From: Faecalicatena absiana
GTDB taxonomy: Bacteria > Bacillota > Bacilli > Lactobacillales > Lactobacillaceae
Assembly: GCA_017309015.1 (NCBI GenBank)
Contig: JAEDAG010000004.1
Span: 62,001 to 126,000, forward strand
Length of the DNA stretch: 64,000 nt
Reading direction: 5' to 3'
Shown here: positions 9,587 to 19,197 of the stretch, piece by piece
How the letters are laid out: every line of letters begins with the position of its first letter
How positions within the stretch are numbered: the stretch's first letter is position 1
Position numbers and translations under genes: made by a program
Notes under the pieces: model-generated
Databases searched by the model: none
Seen by the model: the letters and a program-made list of their open reading frames with translations, nothing else
What the model was told of the DNA's origin: nothing

Positions 9587-11902
9587 CTAATTGTCCTGCT
9601 TATTGTCAGCTTGCTTGTTATTGTCGTTGTTGCCTTCATCTTGTTTTGACGACTCAGTCTTTGATGACTGGCTGCTTTGACTGGGTGAGGAAGTCTTGCT
9701 TGAACTGGATGCACTCGATGAGCTAGACGAGGATGCCTTGGTCCTTGAAGAAGAGCTCGAGCCGGCTTTAGCAGAGCTTGAGCTGTGCTTGACGCTGGAA
9801 ACCGCTGACGATGAAGTTCCAGAAGTGGTGCCAGTTGAGCCGGCATACTCTTTATCAGCCGGCGCGTAGCCTTTGACGAAGAGCTCCCAAGTGTAGGACT
9901 GGCCAGACTTGGCTACCGTGTCCTCGCTGTTCTTGACGATACGGCGCTTAAGGACCGTTGACGGCTTGTCCCAGTCAGTTGAAGTGGTATTGCGCATCAA
10001 GTAGGCCATCAAGTACTTATACAGGATCTGGGCGGAATATTGGCCAACCCCAGAGATCGTCCCGTCCTTCAAGTTGTCATAGCCAGTCCAGATGCTGATG
10101 GCATATTCCTTGGTGTAGCCGTTGAACCAGGCGTCCTTTGGCGTTGAGCTGTAAGACGGGTATTTGACCAGCTCATCGTCGGAATACTTGACCGTCCCGG
10201 TCTTTCCGGCTTCGTAGAGGCCAGAAACCTTGGCTTCGGTGCCACTCCCGGAAGTAAACACGCCCTTAAGCATGTCGGTGATCATGTAGGCAGTTGACTT
10301 CTTCATGACCCGGACGCCCTTGGAGTTGTAGTTTCGGGTCTGTCCGTCAGCCGTTTCGATCTTTGAAACGAAGCGCGGCTTGCGGTAGATCCCTTCCGTA
10401 GCAAAGGCAGCGTAAGCACCGGCCATCTGCAAGGAGGAGGCATCTGCCCCGATCGCCGTGGACAAGCCGGCGCTGGAGCTGATGTTGACGCCAAGCTTGC
10501 GGGCAAACAATTTAGCCCGGTTGATGCCGACTTCGTCCAAAGTCCGGACGGCCGGAACGTTTCTTGACTGAATCAAGGCATAGCGCATGCTCATGGCCCC
10601 TTGGTAGGAGTTGTCCCAGTCGTACAGCTGGATGCTGGTCCCAGGGTAGACGTACTTGGTATCTTGCACGATGTGGCTGGTAGGCCAGTTCAGATATTCG
10701 ATCGCTGGCGCGTAGTCCAGGACCGGCTTGATGGTGGACCCGGTAGAGCGGCCCGTTTGCACTGCCCGGTCCAGGCCCAGTTGCACGGCTGGCAGGTGCC
10801 GGCCCCCAAGGATGGCCACGACGTGCCCGTTCTTAGGGTTGACCACGGTGGCCCCGACCTGCATCTTCTTGCTGGTGAATGGGACGCTGCCACCGTTAGC
10901 CAGAGAATAAAGCTTGTTTTGGGCCTTTTGGTCGATGTTCAAGGTAATCTTCAGGTTGTCGTTGTACGGGTCGAAGCCATCGGCCTGAACTTCAGCAATT
11001 GCTTCTTTGATATAAGCATCGTCAACCTGGCGCAGCTTGGACTCGTTCGTTGAAGAGTGCTTCTTCAAGCCAGTCTGGACGTTTTCCTTCTTGGCGGCGG
11101 TCAGCTGCTTCTTGGTGATCTTCTTGTTCTCGTACATGGCCTGCAGGACCAGGTCTCTTCTGTACTTAGCCTTGGCCGGGTACAGGTAAGGATTGTAGGC
11201 GACCGGAGCGTTTGGCATCCCCGCCAGCAAGGCCAGCTGGGCCAAGTCAAGCTGCTTGAGCTTCTTGCCATAGTAATAGTTGGCCGCGGTAGCCATCCCG
11301 TAGGTCCCGTAATTCATGAAGACCTTGTTGATGTAGAATTCCAGGATCTGATCCTTGGAATACTCCCGTTCGACCTTCATGGCCAGCCAGGCTTCCTGGG
11401 CCTTTCTGGACAGGGTCCGCTGGGAGGTAGCCGTTGAAAAGCAGGTCAGCTTGACCAGCTGCTGGGTGATGGTTGAGCCGCCGGCCGCGATGCCCTGGCT
11501 CTTGACGTTGGTCAAGAGGGAACCCACGATTCTGATTGGGTCCAGGCCGACCTTTTCTTCATAGAAGCGCTTGTCTTCAATCGAGACGACTGCATCTTTG
11601 AGCGTCTGCGGGATGTCTTTGCTCTTGGCATAGACCCGCGTCTGCGACCCGATTGACATCAAGAACTTGCCATTAGTGGTATAAAAGCTGGAGGTACCAC
11701 CGCTTTGCAGCTTTTCAGTGCTGATGCTTGGCGCGTCTTTGGCGTAGAAGGCAAAAACGCCGACGCCGGACACGACCGTCAGGAGGACGATCAGGAGAAG
11801 CCATTTCAGGACCTGCAGAACAGGATTGCGCTTCTTCTTGGATTCGCCCTTGTGAAAGCGAGCCATCCGGGTGTTTTCTTGGTTTGAATTATTTGTTGCC
11901 AT
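9587..11902 (-). CDS. Class A penicillin-binding protein (PBP1A type)
   Basis: A bifunctional peptidoglycan synthase of 771 residues. The N-terminal cytoplasmic tail is basic (GESKKKRNP) and is followed by one transmembrane helix near residues 30-52. The glycosyltransferase-51 domain shows EDKRFYEE and GGSTITQQLVK. The transpeptidase domain has STIK (the SxxK serine, in STGSTIKPVLDY), SRN in IQSRNVPAVR and KTGT in YEAGKTGTVKYSD. The last 100 residues are a low-complexity Ser/Lys/Thr/Gln tail ending in an Asn/Asp/Gln-rich stretch, likely disordered and outside the membrane. Its start codon overlaps the recU stop by one base (TAATG), the recU-pbp arrangement of Firmicutes. Confidence 0.93.
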   Translation of the reverse strand: MATNNSNQENTRMARFHKGESKKKRNPVLQVLKWLLLIVLLTVVSGVGVFAFYAKDAPSISTEKLQSGGTSSFYTTNGKFLMSIGSQTRVYAKSKDIPQTLKDAVVSIEDKRFYEEKVGLDPIRIVGSLLTNVKSQGIAAGGSTITQQLVKLTCFSTATSQRTLSRKAQEAWLAMKVEREYSKDQILEFYINKVFMNYGTYGMATAANYYYGKKLKQLDLAQLALLAGMPNAPVAYNPYLYPAKAKYRRDLVLQAMYENKKITKKQLTAAKKENVQTGLKKHSSTNESKLRQVDDAYIKEAIAEVQADGFDPYNDNLKITLNIDQKAQNKLYSLANGGSVPFTSKKMQVGATVVNPKNGHVVAILGGRHLPAVQLGLDRAVQTGRSTGSTIKPVLDYAPAIEYLNWPTSHIVQDTKYVYPGTSIQLYDWDNSYQGAMSMRYALIQSRNVPAVRTLDEVGINRAKLFARKLGVNISSSAGLSTAIGADASSLQMAGAYAAFATEGIYRKPRFVSKIETADGQTRNYNSKGVRVMKKSTAYMITDMLKGVFTSGSGTEAKVSGLYEAGKTGTVKYSDDELVKYPSYSSTPKDAWFNGYTKEYAISIWTGYDNLKDGTISGVGQYSAQILYKYLMAYLMRNTTSTDWDKPSTVLKRRIVKNSEDTVAKSGQSYTWELFVKGYAPADKEYAGSTGTTSGTSSSAVSSVKHSSSSAKAGSSSSSRTKASSSSSSSASSSSKTSSPSQSSQSSKTESSKQDEGNNDNNKQADNKQDN

Positions 11903-12531
11903 TACTGTTTGTTCCTATCTGCTATGATTTGGTCAACCGCGTCGATGTAGGGCAGGGCTGGCCGAAATCCGCTTTTAATTTCAATGGAATTGGCTTCGAT
12001 CTCCTCCAGGCTCATTGAGCTCTTGCCATTTTTCTGCCAATCATTCCAGCATTTGATCAAAAAAGTGGCCGGAGTCACAAAATAGCGCTCAAGGGTCATA
12101 AAGCCGATAATTGCAAAACAAATTCCATCCTGTTGTAAACATTGGTGCAAGTGAACGATCTGGTGCTCATGGAAGTTCTTTAAAGGAAAGGAAGTCTTGT
12201 TCTGGGTTTCCTTGGCTTCAAAGTCCAGATAGTAGCCCCGGTAGACGCCGTTGTAGTCGGTCGTGGAAGCCTGGCGGAAGTAGGCTTCGCGAATCACCGC
12301 CTTGGAGCGCTTGGGATAGTCGACTTTCACGATCTGGATCGGGGTCGGCTTTTTGTGGACGACGGCGACAGCCTCGTTCAGGTAGTATTGATTCGATTCA
12401 TTGATCTGCTGCTCCAAGGTCATCCCGCGGTCAGAAAAACTGGCCCGCTTGCCGGCTTTCTTCCAAAAGCCCCGATCTTTTGGCGCGGATGCCCGGTAGG
12501 GAACGGCAGAACCGGTTGGGTACTTTACCAT
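11902..12531 (-). CDS. recU: Holliday junction resolvase RecU
   Basis: A 209-residue RecU, which cuts Holliday junctions during recombination and chromosome segregation. The N-terminal stalk region is MVKYPTGSAVPYRA. Active-site features are GMTLEQQINESNQYY, the YPKRSKAVIREAYFRQASTTDYNGVYRG region and DFEAKETQNKTSFPLKNFHEHQ, with the conserved Asp, Glu and Lys of the PD-(D/E)XK fold. It is transcribed leftwards with the PBP gene by a one-base overlap. TATAAT (minus strand, 12553-12558) and GGAG lie upstream. Confidence 0.94.
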   Translation of the reverse strand: MVKYPTGSAVPYRASAPKDRGFWKKAGKRASFSDRGMTLEQQINESNQYYLNEAVAVVHKKPTPIQIVKVDYPKRSKAVIREAYFRQASTTDYNGVYRGYYLDFEAKETQNKTSFPLKNFHEHQIVHLHQCLQQDGICFAIIGFMTLERYFVTPATFLIKCWNDWQKNGKSSMSLEEIEANSIEIKSGFRPALPYIDAVDQIIADRNKQ

Positions 12532-12709
12532 TGCAATTCACTCCTGCAAGACATTATAACAATAAAAAGTTGAGAAAACTAATCGACCTCCCGCCGCTAG
12601 TTTCCATCATGTTACAATAGGTGATAGTAATATTGTACAAGAAAGCCGTGGCAAAAACGGACCAGACGCCCTGAAAAAATAAGCAACGGGCAAGAAAAGG
12701 GGGCAGAGC

Positions 12710-13273
12710 ATGCAGCGAATTTGGGTGACCGGCTACCGGAATTATGAGCTGGGGACCTTTGGGGACAAGGATCCGAAAATCACCGTGATCAAATATGCCA
12801 TCAAGAACTATTTAAGGCAGCTGCTGGAAGACGGGCAGCTTGACTGGGTGATCACCGGCGGGCAGCTGGGCGTTGAGCAGTGGACGGTTGAAACTGCTCT
12901 GGAGCTGCGGGCGGAATACGACCTGCGCGTGGCAATGATGGTGCCTTATATGAATTTTTCCTCCCGCTGGAGCGAGGGCAATCAGCTGAAATTCCAGGAG
13001 CTTAGAGACCAGGTCGACTTTTTCGCCCCAACTTCCCGCGAGGACTACCGGAATGGCGGACAGCTGCGGGCCTACCAGCATTTCATGTTTGACCATACCG
13101 ACCGGGCGATGATGGTCTATGACCCGGAGCATCCAGGCAAGACCCGCTTTGACTATGACATGGTCAAGCAATACGAGGATGACGGCAACGATGACTATCC
13201 TTTAGACCTGATTGACATGTACGATCTGGAGGACGCGGCAAACGAATATGAAGAAAGCCACCGTAAATGGTAA
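12710..13273 (+). CDS. YpsA family protein (DUF1273, SLOG-like Rossmann fold)
   Basis: A 187-residue member of the YpsA/DUF1273 family, with the N-terminal [11 protein letters not shown] and the [19 protein letters not shown] nucleotide-binding-like segment of SLOG folds. YpsA influences cell division in Bacillus and Staphylococcus and is nearly always next to gpsB, as here. It diverges from recU; the 180-bp gap holds promoters for both. GGGGGCAG serves as ribosome binding site. The acidic C-terminal extension ([11 protein letters not shown]) is longer than in Bacillus. Confidence 0.85.
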   Translation: MQRIWVTGYRNYELGTFGDKDPKITVIKYAIKNYLRQLLEDGQLDWVITGGQLGVEQWTVETALELRAEYDLRVAMMVPYMNFSSRWSEGNQLKFQELRDQVDFFAPTSREDYRNGGQLRAYQHFMFDHTDRAMMVYDPEHPGKTRFDYDMVKQYEDDGNDDYPLDLIDMYDLEDAANEYEESHRKW

Positions 13274-13358
13274 AAAAGAGGTAAAATTTAACATTTTTGT
13301 CCTTTTTTACATAGCCCCTTTTTGATAGAATTGTTTGTGTATAAAGGAGTCAATTTTA

Positions 13359-13865
13359 ATGGCAGATTTAAATGATGTTAAGCTGTCCGCACAGGACATT
13401 CTCAAGAAGCAATTCAGAAGCAAGGTCAAGGGCTACGATCCAGACGAAGTCGATTCATACCTGGACCAGATCATTGCTGACTACGAAACCTTCCAGAGCA
13501 TCATCGAAGACCTTTATGGGCAGATCGGTGAGCTGCAGGGCAAGGTAATCGAAGCACAGAAGCAGGCCAAGTCAGAGGTCGCCTTGGCCAACCAAAAGGC
13601 CAGCCAAGCCATCGCCAGCCGGGCTAAAGTGCCAGCAAGCGCGACGACTGAGAACCTGGATTCGCAGGTCGGTGAAGAAGAAGTCAAGACCTACACGCCA
13701 ACTTCACAGCGCGGCGGCTTTGGCAGCAGCTTCAACAGCGTGGCTGCGACGGGCAATGGTGAAATTTCAACCAATATGGCAATTATTCAGCGCCTGTCCA
13801 CTTTGGAACGCAAGGTTTACAACCTGGAACAAAGAGTTTATGGAATTCAGGACTTACAAAAGTAA
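13359..13865 (+). CDS. gpsB: Cell division regulator GpsB (DivIVA-like)
   Basis: A 168-residue DivIVA-domain protein that links septal and peripheral wall synthesis. The membrane-binding N-terminal motif is present (ILKKQFRSKVKGYDPDEVDSYLD), followed by a coiled coil to about residue 85. A variable Ser/Thr linker then leads to the short C-terminal helical bundle (LSTLERKVYNLEQRVYGI). AAAGGAG precedes ATG 13359; the frame extends upstream of it without another good site. Clients of GpsB include class A PBPs such as the one encoded at 9.6-11.9 kb. rnpB follows at once. Confidence 0.93.
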   Translation: MADLNDVKLSAQDILKKQFRSKVKGYDPDEVDSYLDQIIADYETFQSIIEDLYGQIGELQGKVIEAQKQAKSEVALANQKASQAIASRAKVPASATTENLDSQVGEEEVKTYTPTSQRGGFGSSFNSVAATGNGEISTNMAIIQRLSTLERKVYNLEQRVYGIQDLQK

Positions 13866-13881
13866 GAATTTTTGTTATAAT
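13853..13881 (+). promoter_or_regulatory. Promoter of rnpB
   Basis: TATAAT at 13876-13881 is preceded at 17 bp by CTTACA, which overlaps the last codons of gpsB. The RNase P RNA begins about 8 bases after the -10 box. Confidence 0.7.
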
Positions 13882-13886
13882 TAAAA

Positions 13887-14271
13887 CGTTGCAGATTTTG
13901 AGCAGTCGCGGCCGGCCTTGAGCCGGCTGAGGAAAGTCCACGCACGCACGAGCTGCGATGCTCGTAGTGATCGTATTCAGCCCAATAAGCTGGAGGAAGT
14001 CAATTGACTTCACGGCGGAAAAAGCGCTAAAGCCGCAAGGCCACGCGTGACTATCCTGGAAAGTGCCACAGTGACGGAGCAAGTCGGGAAACCGGCTTGG
14101 TGGAACGAGGTAAACCCTGCGAGCGTGTAACCCAAAATTTTTGGTAGGGGCGTCTCAGCTTAGGTAACTGAACTAAAAGCTGGACTACTACGGTAGAGAT
14201 AGATGGCTGCTGAAGGCAACTAGTGCCAAATGGTTGCTGGAACAAAACGTGGCTTATAGAAATTTGCAAGG
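13887..14271 (+). ncRNA. rnpB: RNase P RNA (B type)
   Basis: This is the catalytic RNA of RNase P, which trims tRNA 5' leaders. The conserved core GAGGAAAGTCCACGC (P4 side) lies near 13930, with GCGTGTAACCC and ACGGTAGAGATAGATGG later. The ends pair: TTGCAGATTT at 13889-13898 with AAATTTGCAA at 14260-14269, forming a 10-bp helix P1 with one G-U. The size of about 385 nt and the position between gpsB and the THUMP methyltransferase are those of lactobacilli and bacilli. Ends are set by P1 and are approximate by a few bases. Confidence 0.95.
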
Positions 14272-14274
14272 CAG

Positions 14275-14306
14275 AGTTGGGCTTCTTCGGAAGTCCAACT
14301 TTTTTT
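14275..14306 (+). terminator. Terminator of rnpB
   Basis: AGTTGGGCTTC / GAAGTCCAACT stem with a TTCG tetraloop region, followed by seven T. Confidence 0.9.
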
Positions 14307-14466
14307 ATGGGCAAAAAGCATTTGGGACAGATTGTTTTATTTTTGCTAAGAGTCGGTCGTCAGCTTTCTCTTTTGCCCCAAAGTTCGTTATACTAAAGAA
14401 CAGATGGAAACGTTTTTGGCATTTTGCCAAGCATTAGCGCTGATAAAAGAACAGGAAAGATCATAC

Positions 14467-15594
14467 ATGGAAGAATACACATTATACGCCACGATGGGGG
14501 CGGGTTTTGAAAGCGTCGTTGCCAAGGAGCTGCAGAGCCTGGGCTATGAGACGCGGTCTGAGAACGGCCGGGTCTTTTTCAAAGGCAGCCAGGCCGACAT
14601 CGTCCGCTGCAACCTTTGGCTGAGAACGGCCGACCGGGTCAAGATCCTCTTGAAGGAATTCCCGGCTAAGGACTTCGAGACCCTGTACAATGAAACTTAT
14701 GCCTTCGACTGGGCCCAGCTGCTTCCAGTCGATGCCGAATTTCCAGTCAAGGGGCGGGCAGTTCGCTCCAAGCTGCACTCAGAGCCTGACGTGCAGGCAA
14801 TCGTCAAGAAGGCGATCGTAGACAAGATGAGTGCCCAGTATCGTCGGCGGGGGATGCTGCCGGAAAATGGCAGCCGCTTCACGCTGGACGTTCACATCTA
14901 TAAGGATGTTGCCCGCCTTTCCCTGGACACGACCGGTGAAAGTCTCTTTAAGCGCGGCTACCGGATTGAGCACGGCGGGGCGCCATTAAAGGAAAACTTT
15001 GCCGCTTCCCTGATCAAGCTCACCCCGTTCAATGGGACTCATCCCTTCATTGATCCAATGTGCGGGTCCGGCACCTTGCCGATTGAAGCGGCCATGATTG
15101 CCAAGAACATTGCCCCGGGCACCTGGCGCCAGTTTGCTTTTGACGGCTTTGACTGGTTTGACCAGAAGCTGCACCCGGAAATGGTGGAGGAGGCCAAGAG
15201 CCTGGTCAAGCCATGCGAAACCGCCATTCAAGCCAGCGATATCGACCAGTCCATCCTGGAAGTGGCCAAGCTCAACGCCCACAATGCCGGGGTCTTGCAG
15301 GACATCCGCTTCAAGCAGGTCGCCGTAAAGGACTTTACGACTGAGCTTGAAAACGGGGTAATCGTTTCCAACCCCCCATACGGCAAGCGGCTCAAGGACA
15401 AGGAGGGGGCTGAGAAGCTCTACGTCCAGATGGGCGAGGTGCTGCGCCCGCTTGACTCCTTCAGCCAATACTACTTGACGGCTGATCCGGACTTTGAAAA
15501 GTTCTTTGGCAAGAAGGCGACCAAGAAGCGCAAGCTTTACAACGGCAATCTGCGCGTCGACTTCTACCAGTTCTGGGCCAACCGGAAGCATTAA
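14467..15594 (+). CDS. THUMP-domain rRNA/RNA guanine-N2 methyltransferase (YpsC/RlmL-type)
   Basis: A 375-residue class I SAM-dependent RNA methyltransferase. It has an N-terminal THUMP RNA-binding domain (residues 1-160) and a C-terminal Rossmann methyltransferase with the SAM motif DPMCGSGTLPIEAAMIAKN and the catalytic SNPPYGKRL (N-P-P-Y). It corresponds to YpsC of Bacillus and to the first half of E. coli RlmL, which makes m2G in 23S rRNA. Start ATG 14467 has CAGGAAAG upstream; the frame is open further upstream but no better site is seen. It is the usual rnpB neighbour. Confidence 0.88.
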   Translation: MEEYTLYATMGAGFESVVAKELQSLGYETRSENGRVFFKGSQADIVRCNLWLRTADRVKILLKEFPAKDFETLYNETYAFDWAQLLPVDAEFPVKGRAVRSKLHSEPDVQAIVKKAIVDKMSAQYRRRGMLPENGSRFTLDVHIYKDVARLSLDTTGESLFKRGYRIEHGGAPLKENFAASLIKLTPFNGTHPFIDPMCGSGTLPIEAAMIAKNIAPGTWRQFAFDGFDWFDQKLHPEMVEEAKSLVKPCETAIQASDIDQSILEVAKLNAHNAGVLQDIRFKQVAVKDFTTELENGVIVSNPPYGKRLKDKEGAEKLYVQMGEVLRPLDSFSQYYLTADPDFEKFFGKKATKKRKLYNGNLRVDFYQFWANRKH

Positions 15595-15608
15595 AAATTA
15601 TTGAAAAG

Positions 15609-15689
15609 TCAGCTATCAATCGCGACCATTTCACCCACCTGCTGAAAGAATCGTTCACGAATTTCTTTACTTTCTGAATAAATCACCAT
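15609..15689 (-). pseudogene. Possible short gene remnant, 26 codons
   Basis: On the minus strand an ATG at 15689 opens 26 codons with a protein-like composition (ESKEIRERFFQQVGEM) ending in TGA. The frame is also open for about nine codons upstream. There is no convincing ribosome binding site. It may be the tail of a lost gene or chance; nothing else is seen in the 15595-15716 gap. Confidence 0.2.
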
Positions 15690-15716
15690 ATTTTCAATCA
15701 CAATTGCACTAAATCC

Positions 15717-15744
15717 TTAACAAACCGACTTTTTTTGTTATAAT
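15717..15744 (+). promoter_or_regulatory. Promoter for the fhs-lspA-rluD-carAB run
   Basis: TTAACA (15717-15722) and TATAAT (15739-15744) with a 16-bp spacer, 30 bp before the small membrane protein gene. The following genes up to carB overlap or nearly touch, so this may serve all of them. Confidence 0.7.
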
Positions 15745-15773
15745 CAAACTTATCTAGCGACAAGGAGTATTTC

Positions 15774-16127
15774 ATGAAGAAGCACATTATTTTCCTTGGC
15801 AACATGGGAGTCATCTACTACAGCTGGCTGCTTTGCGTTTTGTTTCTGGCAATCGTTTTCTGCCTGGAAGGAACGGCCTTTGTCAACCCGCCGATGGTCT
15901 TGACTTTCGCGATCTTTGCCCTTTTGCTTGTCTACACTTGGAACTGCTCCTACATCGCCTTGGAAGAGCCGGCGCGCCTGCGCCTGCCCTACCAGAAGAC
16001 GGTCGTCCTGGATCGCAAGCCAGTTTTGCTAGCTCGTTGGAAGTCGTTTCGTGTCTATCGGGCCCAAGTCTCCAAGCACCAAACGATTGATTATGTTGTT
16101 TTTCATAGAAAGCGTGGATCAAAATAA
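15774..16127 (+). CDS. Small membrane protein, possibly EbsA-like
   Basis: A 117-residue protein with two predicted transmembrane helices (about residues 15-35 and 43-63). These are followed by a basic cytoplasmic-type tail ([24 protein letters not shown] region) ending in HRKRGSK. Size and layout fit the EbsA family of lactobacilli, but I recognise no diagnostic motif, so the name is tentative. CAAGGAG precedes the ATG. The stop codon overlaps the fhs start (TAATG), so the two are translationally coupled. Confidence 0.7.
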   Translation: MKKHIIFLGNMGVIYYSWLLCVLFLAIVFCLEGTAFVNPPMVLTFAIFALLLVYTWNCSYIALEEPARLRLPYQKTVVLDRKPVLLARWKSFRVYRAQVSKHQTIDYVVFHRKRGSK

Positions 16128-17809
16128 TGAAGTCAGATATTGAAATCGCACAAGCAGCTGAAGCCAATGAATTGCCAATTAAGGATGTTGCCGCCAAGCT
16201 TGGCTTGACTGAAGCCGACCTGCAGCAATATGGCAGCGACAAGGCCAAGATCAACTGGCCAGCCATCCAAAAGTTCGAAAAGAACGGTCACTTGGGCAAG
16301 CTGATCCTGGTCACCTCAATTTCACCAACTCCAGCCGGCGAAGGCAAGTCAACCATGACCATTGGCTTGGGGGATGCCATCAACAACCAGCTTCACAAGA
16401 AGGCCTTCATTGCCTTGCGTGAGCCATCAATGGGTCCAGTCTTCGGGATGAAGGGCGGCGCCGCTGGTGGTGGCTACGCTCAAGTCATTCCAATGGAAGA
16501 CATCAACCTGCACTTCACTGGTGACATGCACGCTTTGACTTCCGCGATCGACAACCTGGCCGCCCTGGTTGACAACTACATCTACCAAGGCAATGAAATC
16601 GGCCTTGACCCGGAAAAGATCGTCATCAAGCGTGGCTTGGACGTCAACGACCGGACCCTGCGCAAGATTACCATTGGCCAAGGCTCCAAGTTCAACGGCG
16701 TTGAACGCCCAGCCAGCTTCCAGCTGACTGTTGGCCACGAATTGATGGCCATCTTGTGCCTGTCCAAGGACATTGCCGACTTGAAGCACAGAATCGGCGA
16801 AATTCTGGTCGGCTACACGACTGAAGACAAGCCAGTCTTCGTCAAGGATCTTGGCTTCCAAGGGGCAATTGCCGCCTTGCTGTCAACTGCCTTGAAGCCA
16901 AACCTGGTTCAAACTCTGGAACACACGCCAGCCTTCGTGCACGGCGGTCCATTTGCCAACATTGCCCACGGCAACAACTCCATCATCTCAACCAACCTGG
17001 CCTTGCACCTGAGCGACTACGTGCTTTCAGAAGCCGGCTTTGGTTCCGACCTTGGTGGACAAAAGTTCCTGGACTTCGTATCAACCAAGCTGGAAAAGAA
17101 GCCAGATGCCGCCGTCATGGTCGCTACGGTTCGGGCCTTGAAGTACCAAGCTGAAAAGTCAACCGACCACTTGAAGGAAGAAAACCTGGACTCACTTAAG
17201 GAAGGCTTTGCCAACCTGCAGCGGCACATGGCCAACGTTGCTTCATACGGGATTCCTTTGCTGGTGGTCATTAACAAGTTCCCAACCGACACGCCAGCCG
17301 AGCTAGACCTGCTCAAGAAGCTGATCAATGATGAAGGGCATCCATGCGAAGTCGTTACTGCCCATGACGAAGGCTCAAAGGGTGCGGTCAAGGCTGCGGA
17401 AACTCTGGTTAAATTGGCTGATGCTAGTGATTATGACCTGGTTCCAAGCTATAATGAAGATGATGATTTAAAGACCAAAGTAGAAAAAGTTGCCAAGCGC
17501 ATCTACCACGCTGGGCAAGTTGAATATACCGAAAAGGCCGAAAAGCAGCTGGCCCGCTTGCAAAAGATGGGCAAGGACAAGCTCCCGGTCATTATCGCTA
17601 AGACTCAATACAGCTTTAGCGACAATGCCAAGGAACTTGGTGCTCCAACTGACTTTACCCTGCACGTCAAGAGCATCAGCCTGCGCAATGGCGCCGGCTT
17701 CGTAGTCGTATCTACGGGCCACATCCTGGACATGCCAGGTCTGCCAAAGCACCCAGCTGCCTTGGATATTGACGTTGACGACAACGGCAAGATCAGCGGC
17801 CTCTTCTAG
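16127..17809 (+). CDS. fhs: Formate--tetrahydrofolate ligase
   Basis: A 560-residue ATP-dependent ligase making 10-formyl-THF from formate, feeding purine and formyl-methionine synthesis. The P-loop is [17 protein letters not shown] near residue 66. Family signatures are [20 protein letters not shown] and [14 protein letters not shown]. Length is normal. L. delbrueckii uses formate supplied by Streptococcus thermophilus in yoghurt, which makes this gene physiologically relevant there (established knowledge, not read from sequence). lspA begins 13 bp downstream. Confidence 0.97.
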   Translation: MKSDIEIAQAAEANELPIKDVAAKLGLTEADLQQYGSDKAKINWPAIQKFEKNGHLGKLILVTSISPTPAGEGKSTMTIGLGDAINNQLHKKAFIALREPSMGPVFGMKGGAAGGGYAQVIPMEDINLHFTGDMHALTSAIDNLAALVDNYIYQGNEIGLDPEKIVIKRGLDVNDRTLRKITIGQGSKFNGVERPASFQLTVGHELMAILCLSKDIADLKHRIGEILVGYTTEDKPVFVKDLGFQGAIAALLSTALKPNLVQTLEHTPAFVHGGPFANIAHGNNSIISTNLALHLSDYVLSEAGFGSDLGGQKFLDFVSTKLEKKPDAAVMVATVRALKYQAEKSTDHLKEENLDSLKEGFANLQRHMANVASYGIPLLVVINKFPTDTPAELDLLKKLINDEGHPCEVVTAHDEGSKGAVKAAETLVKLADASDYDLVPSYNEDDDLKTKVEKVAKRIYHAGQVEYTEKAEKQLARLQKMGKDKLPVIIAKTQYSFSDNAKELGAPTDFTLHVKSISLRNGAGFVVVSTGHILDMPGLPKHPAALDIDVDDNGKISGLF

Positions 17810-17821
17810 AAATGAGGATTA

Positions 17822-18277
17822 ATGCAAGTAATCGGATTAATTGTGGCAGCTTTGATTGCTGCTGGTGACCAATGGCTGAAGTACTACATCGTAACCAACT
17901 ACCAAGTTGGCGAAAGCCATGACGTTTTGCCAGGCCTGTTTTCTTTTACCTACGTCAGGAACAATGGGGCGGCATGGAACGTTTTGTCCGGGCAGATGTG
18001 GTTCTTCTATCTGGTCAGCATCGCCGCGATCGGCGTCGTTTTGTACTTCTACTTCAACAAGAAATATGACCACTGGCTCTTTAAGTCCGGCCTGGTCTTT
18101 GTTCTGGGAGGGATCATTGGCAACCTGATTGACCGCCTCCACTTGAAGTACGTCATTGACATGATCGACTTGGACTTTGTCCGCTTCAACATCTTCAACC
18201 TGGCTGACTCAGCCATTACCGTTGGAGTGATCATGATTTTCTGTTACTTGCTGTTTTTTGAAAGAGAGGACGACTAA
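17822..18277 (+). CDS. lspA: Lipoprotein signal peptidase (signal peptidase II)
   Basis: A 151-residue integral membrane aspartyl protease with four transmembrane helices. The conserved boxes are FSFTYVRNNGAAWNVLSG, GGIIGNLIDRL, then VIDMIDLDF and FNLADSAITVG, the last two holding the catalytic aspartates. It removes signal peptides from lipoproteins after lipidation. ATG 17822 has GAGGA in the short gap after fhs. The stop overlaps the rluD start by one base. Confidence 0.96.
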   Translation: MQVIGLIVAALIAAGDQWLKYYIVTNYQVGESHDVLPGLFSFTYVRNNGAAWNVLSGQMWFFYLVSIAAIGVVLYFYFNKKYDHWLFKSGLVFVLGGIIGNLIDRLHLKYVIDMIDLDFVRFNIFNLADSAITVGVIMIFCYLLFFEREDD

Positions 18278-19197
18278 TGACTGCCCATTATGATTTGACG
18301 GCAGCCAAGGGCGGCGTCCGTCTCGACAAATATGTTGCCGAGCAGGTGACTGAGCTCTCCAGGACCAGAATCAAGGAATTGGTTCAGGCTGGGAAGATTT
18401 TGGTCAATGGCAAGCAGACCAAAGTGGCTTACAAGGTGGAGGCAGGGGATCAAATCTCCGTTGACGTGCCGCCTTTGGAAGCCCTGCAGGTAGAAGCCGA
18501 AAACATCCCCTTGGACATCGTTTATGAGGATGAAGACGTGATCGTGGTCAACAAGCCGCAAGGCATGGTTGTCCATCCCGCTGCTGGCCATCCGGACCAC
18601 ACCTTAGTCAATGCCCTGCTCTACCATACCAAGGACTTGGCGGCCAGTCCCGAGGGCTTTCGCCCTGGGATCGTCCACCGGATTGACAAAGACACGTCAG
18701 GGTTGTTGATGGTTGCCAAGAATGCCAAGGCGCGCGAATCCTTGGAGGCCCAGCTGGCCGCCAAGAGCAACAAACGACTCTATTTGGCGATCGTTCATGG
18801 CAATTTCAGCGAGGAAGCTGGAACGATTGACGCGCCAATCGGGCGCAATCCCCGCGACCGCAAGCAAATGGCGGTTGTCGAAAACGGCAAGCCTGCCGTG
18901 ACCCACTTCAAGGTCTTGGAGCAGTATCCAGGCTACAGCCTGATCCAATGCCAGCTGGAGACGGGCCGGACCCACCAGATCAGAGTCCACATGGACTACA
19001 TCGGTCACCCCTTAGCGGGTGACCCTTTGTATGGTCCAAGAAAAACGCTGCCTGGGGCAGGGCAGTTCCTGCATGCCGCCGTCCTGGGCTTTAAGCAGCC
19101 TACAAGCGGCAAGTGGCTGGAATTTTCCGTTGAGCCGCCGAAGCTCTTCCAAGACACGGTGGCCGAGCTTAGAAAGAAGCGAGTAAAGCAAGCATGA
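18277..19197 (+). CDS. rluD: RluD-type 23S rRNA pseudouridine synthase
   Basis: A 306-residue RluA-family enzyme. The N-terminal S4 RNA-binding domain is VRLDKYVAEQVTELSRTRIK. The catalytic motif HRIDKDTSGLLMVAKN carries the essential Asp. ETGRTHQIRVHM is the other signature. It is equivalent to ylyB of Bacillus, which is always next to lspA. It overlaps lspA by one base and carA by four bases (ATGA type), so the run is translationally coupled. In many lactobacilli pyr genes follow this pair; here carA and carB do. Confidence 0.94.
   Translation: MTAHYDLTAAKGGVRLDKYVAEQVTELSRTRIKELVQAGKILVNGKQTKVAYKVEAGDQISVDVPPLEALQVEAENIPLDIVYEDEDVIVVNKPQGMVVHPAAGHPDHTLVNALLYHTKDLAASPEGFRPGIVHRIDKDTSGLLMVAKNAKARESLEAQLAAKSNKRLYLAIVHGNFSEEAGTIDAPIGRNPRDRKQMAVVENGKPAVTHFKVLEQYPGYSLIQCQLETGRTHQIRVHMDYIGHPLAGDPLYGPRKTLPGAGQFLHAAVLGFKQPTSGKWLEFSVEPPKLFQDTVAELRKKRVKQA

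Noticed and set aside
13889..14300. Protein-coding frames inside 13.9-14.3 kb
   Set aside because: They overlap the RNase P RNA, which explains the sequence fully.
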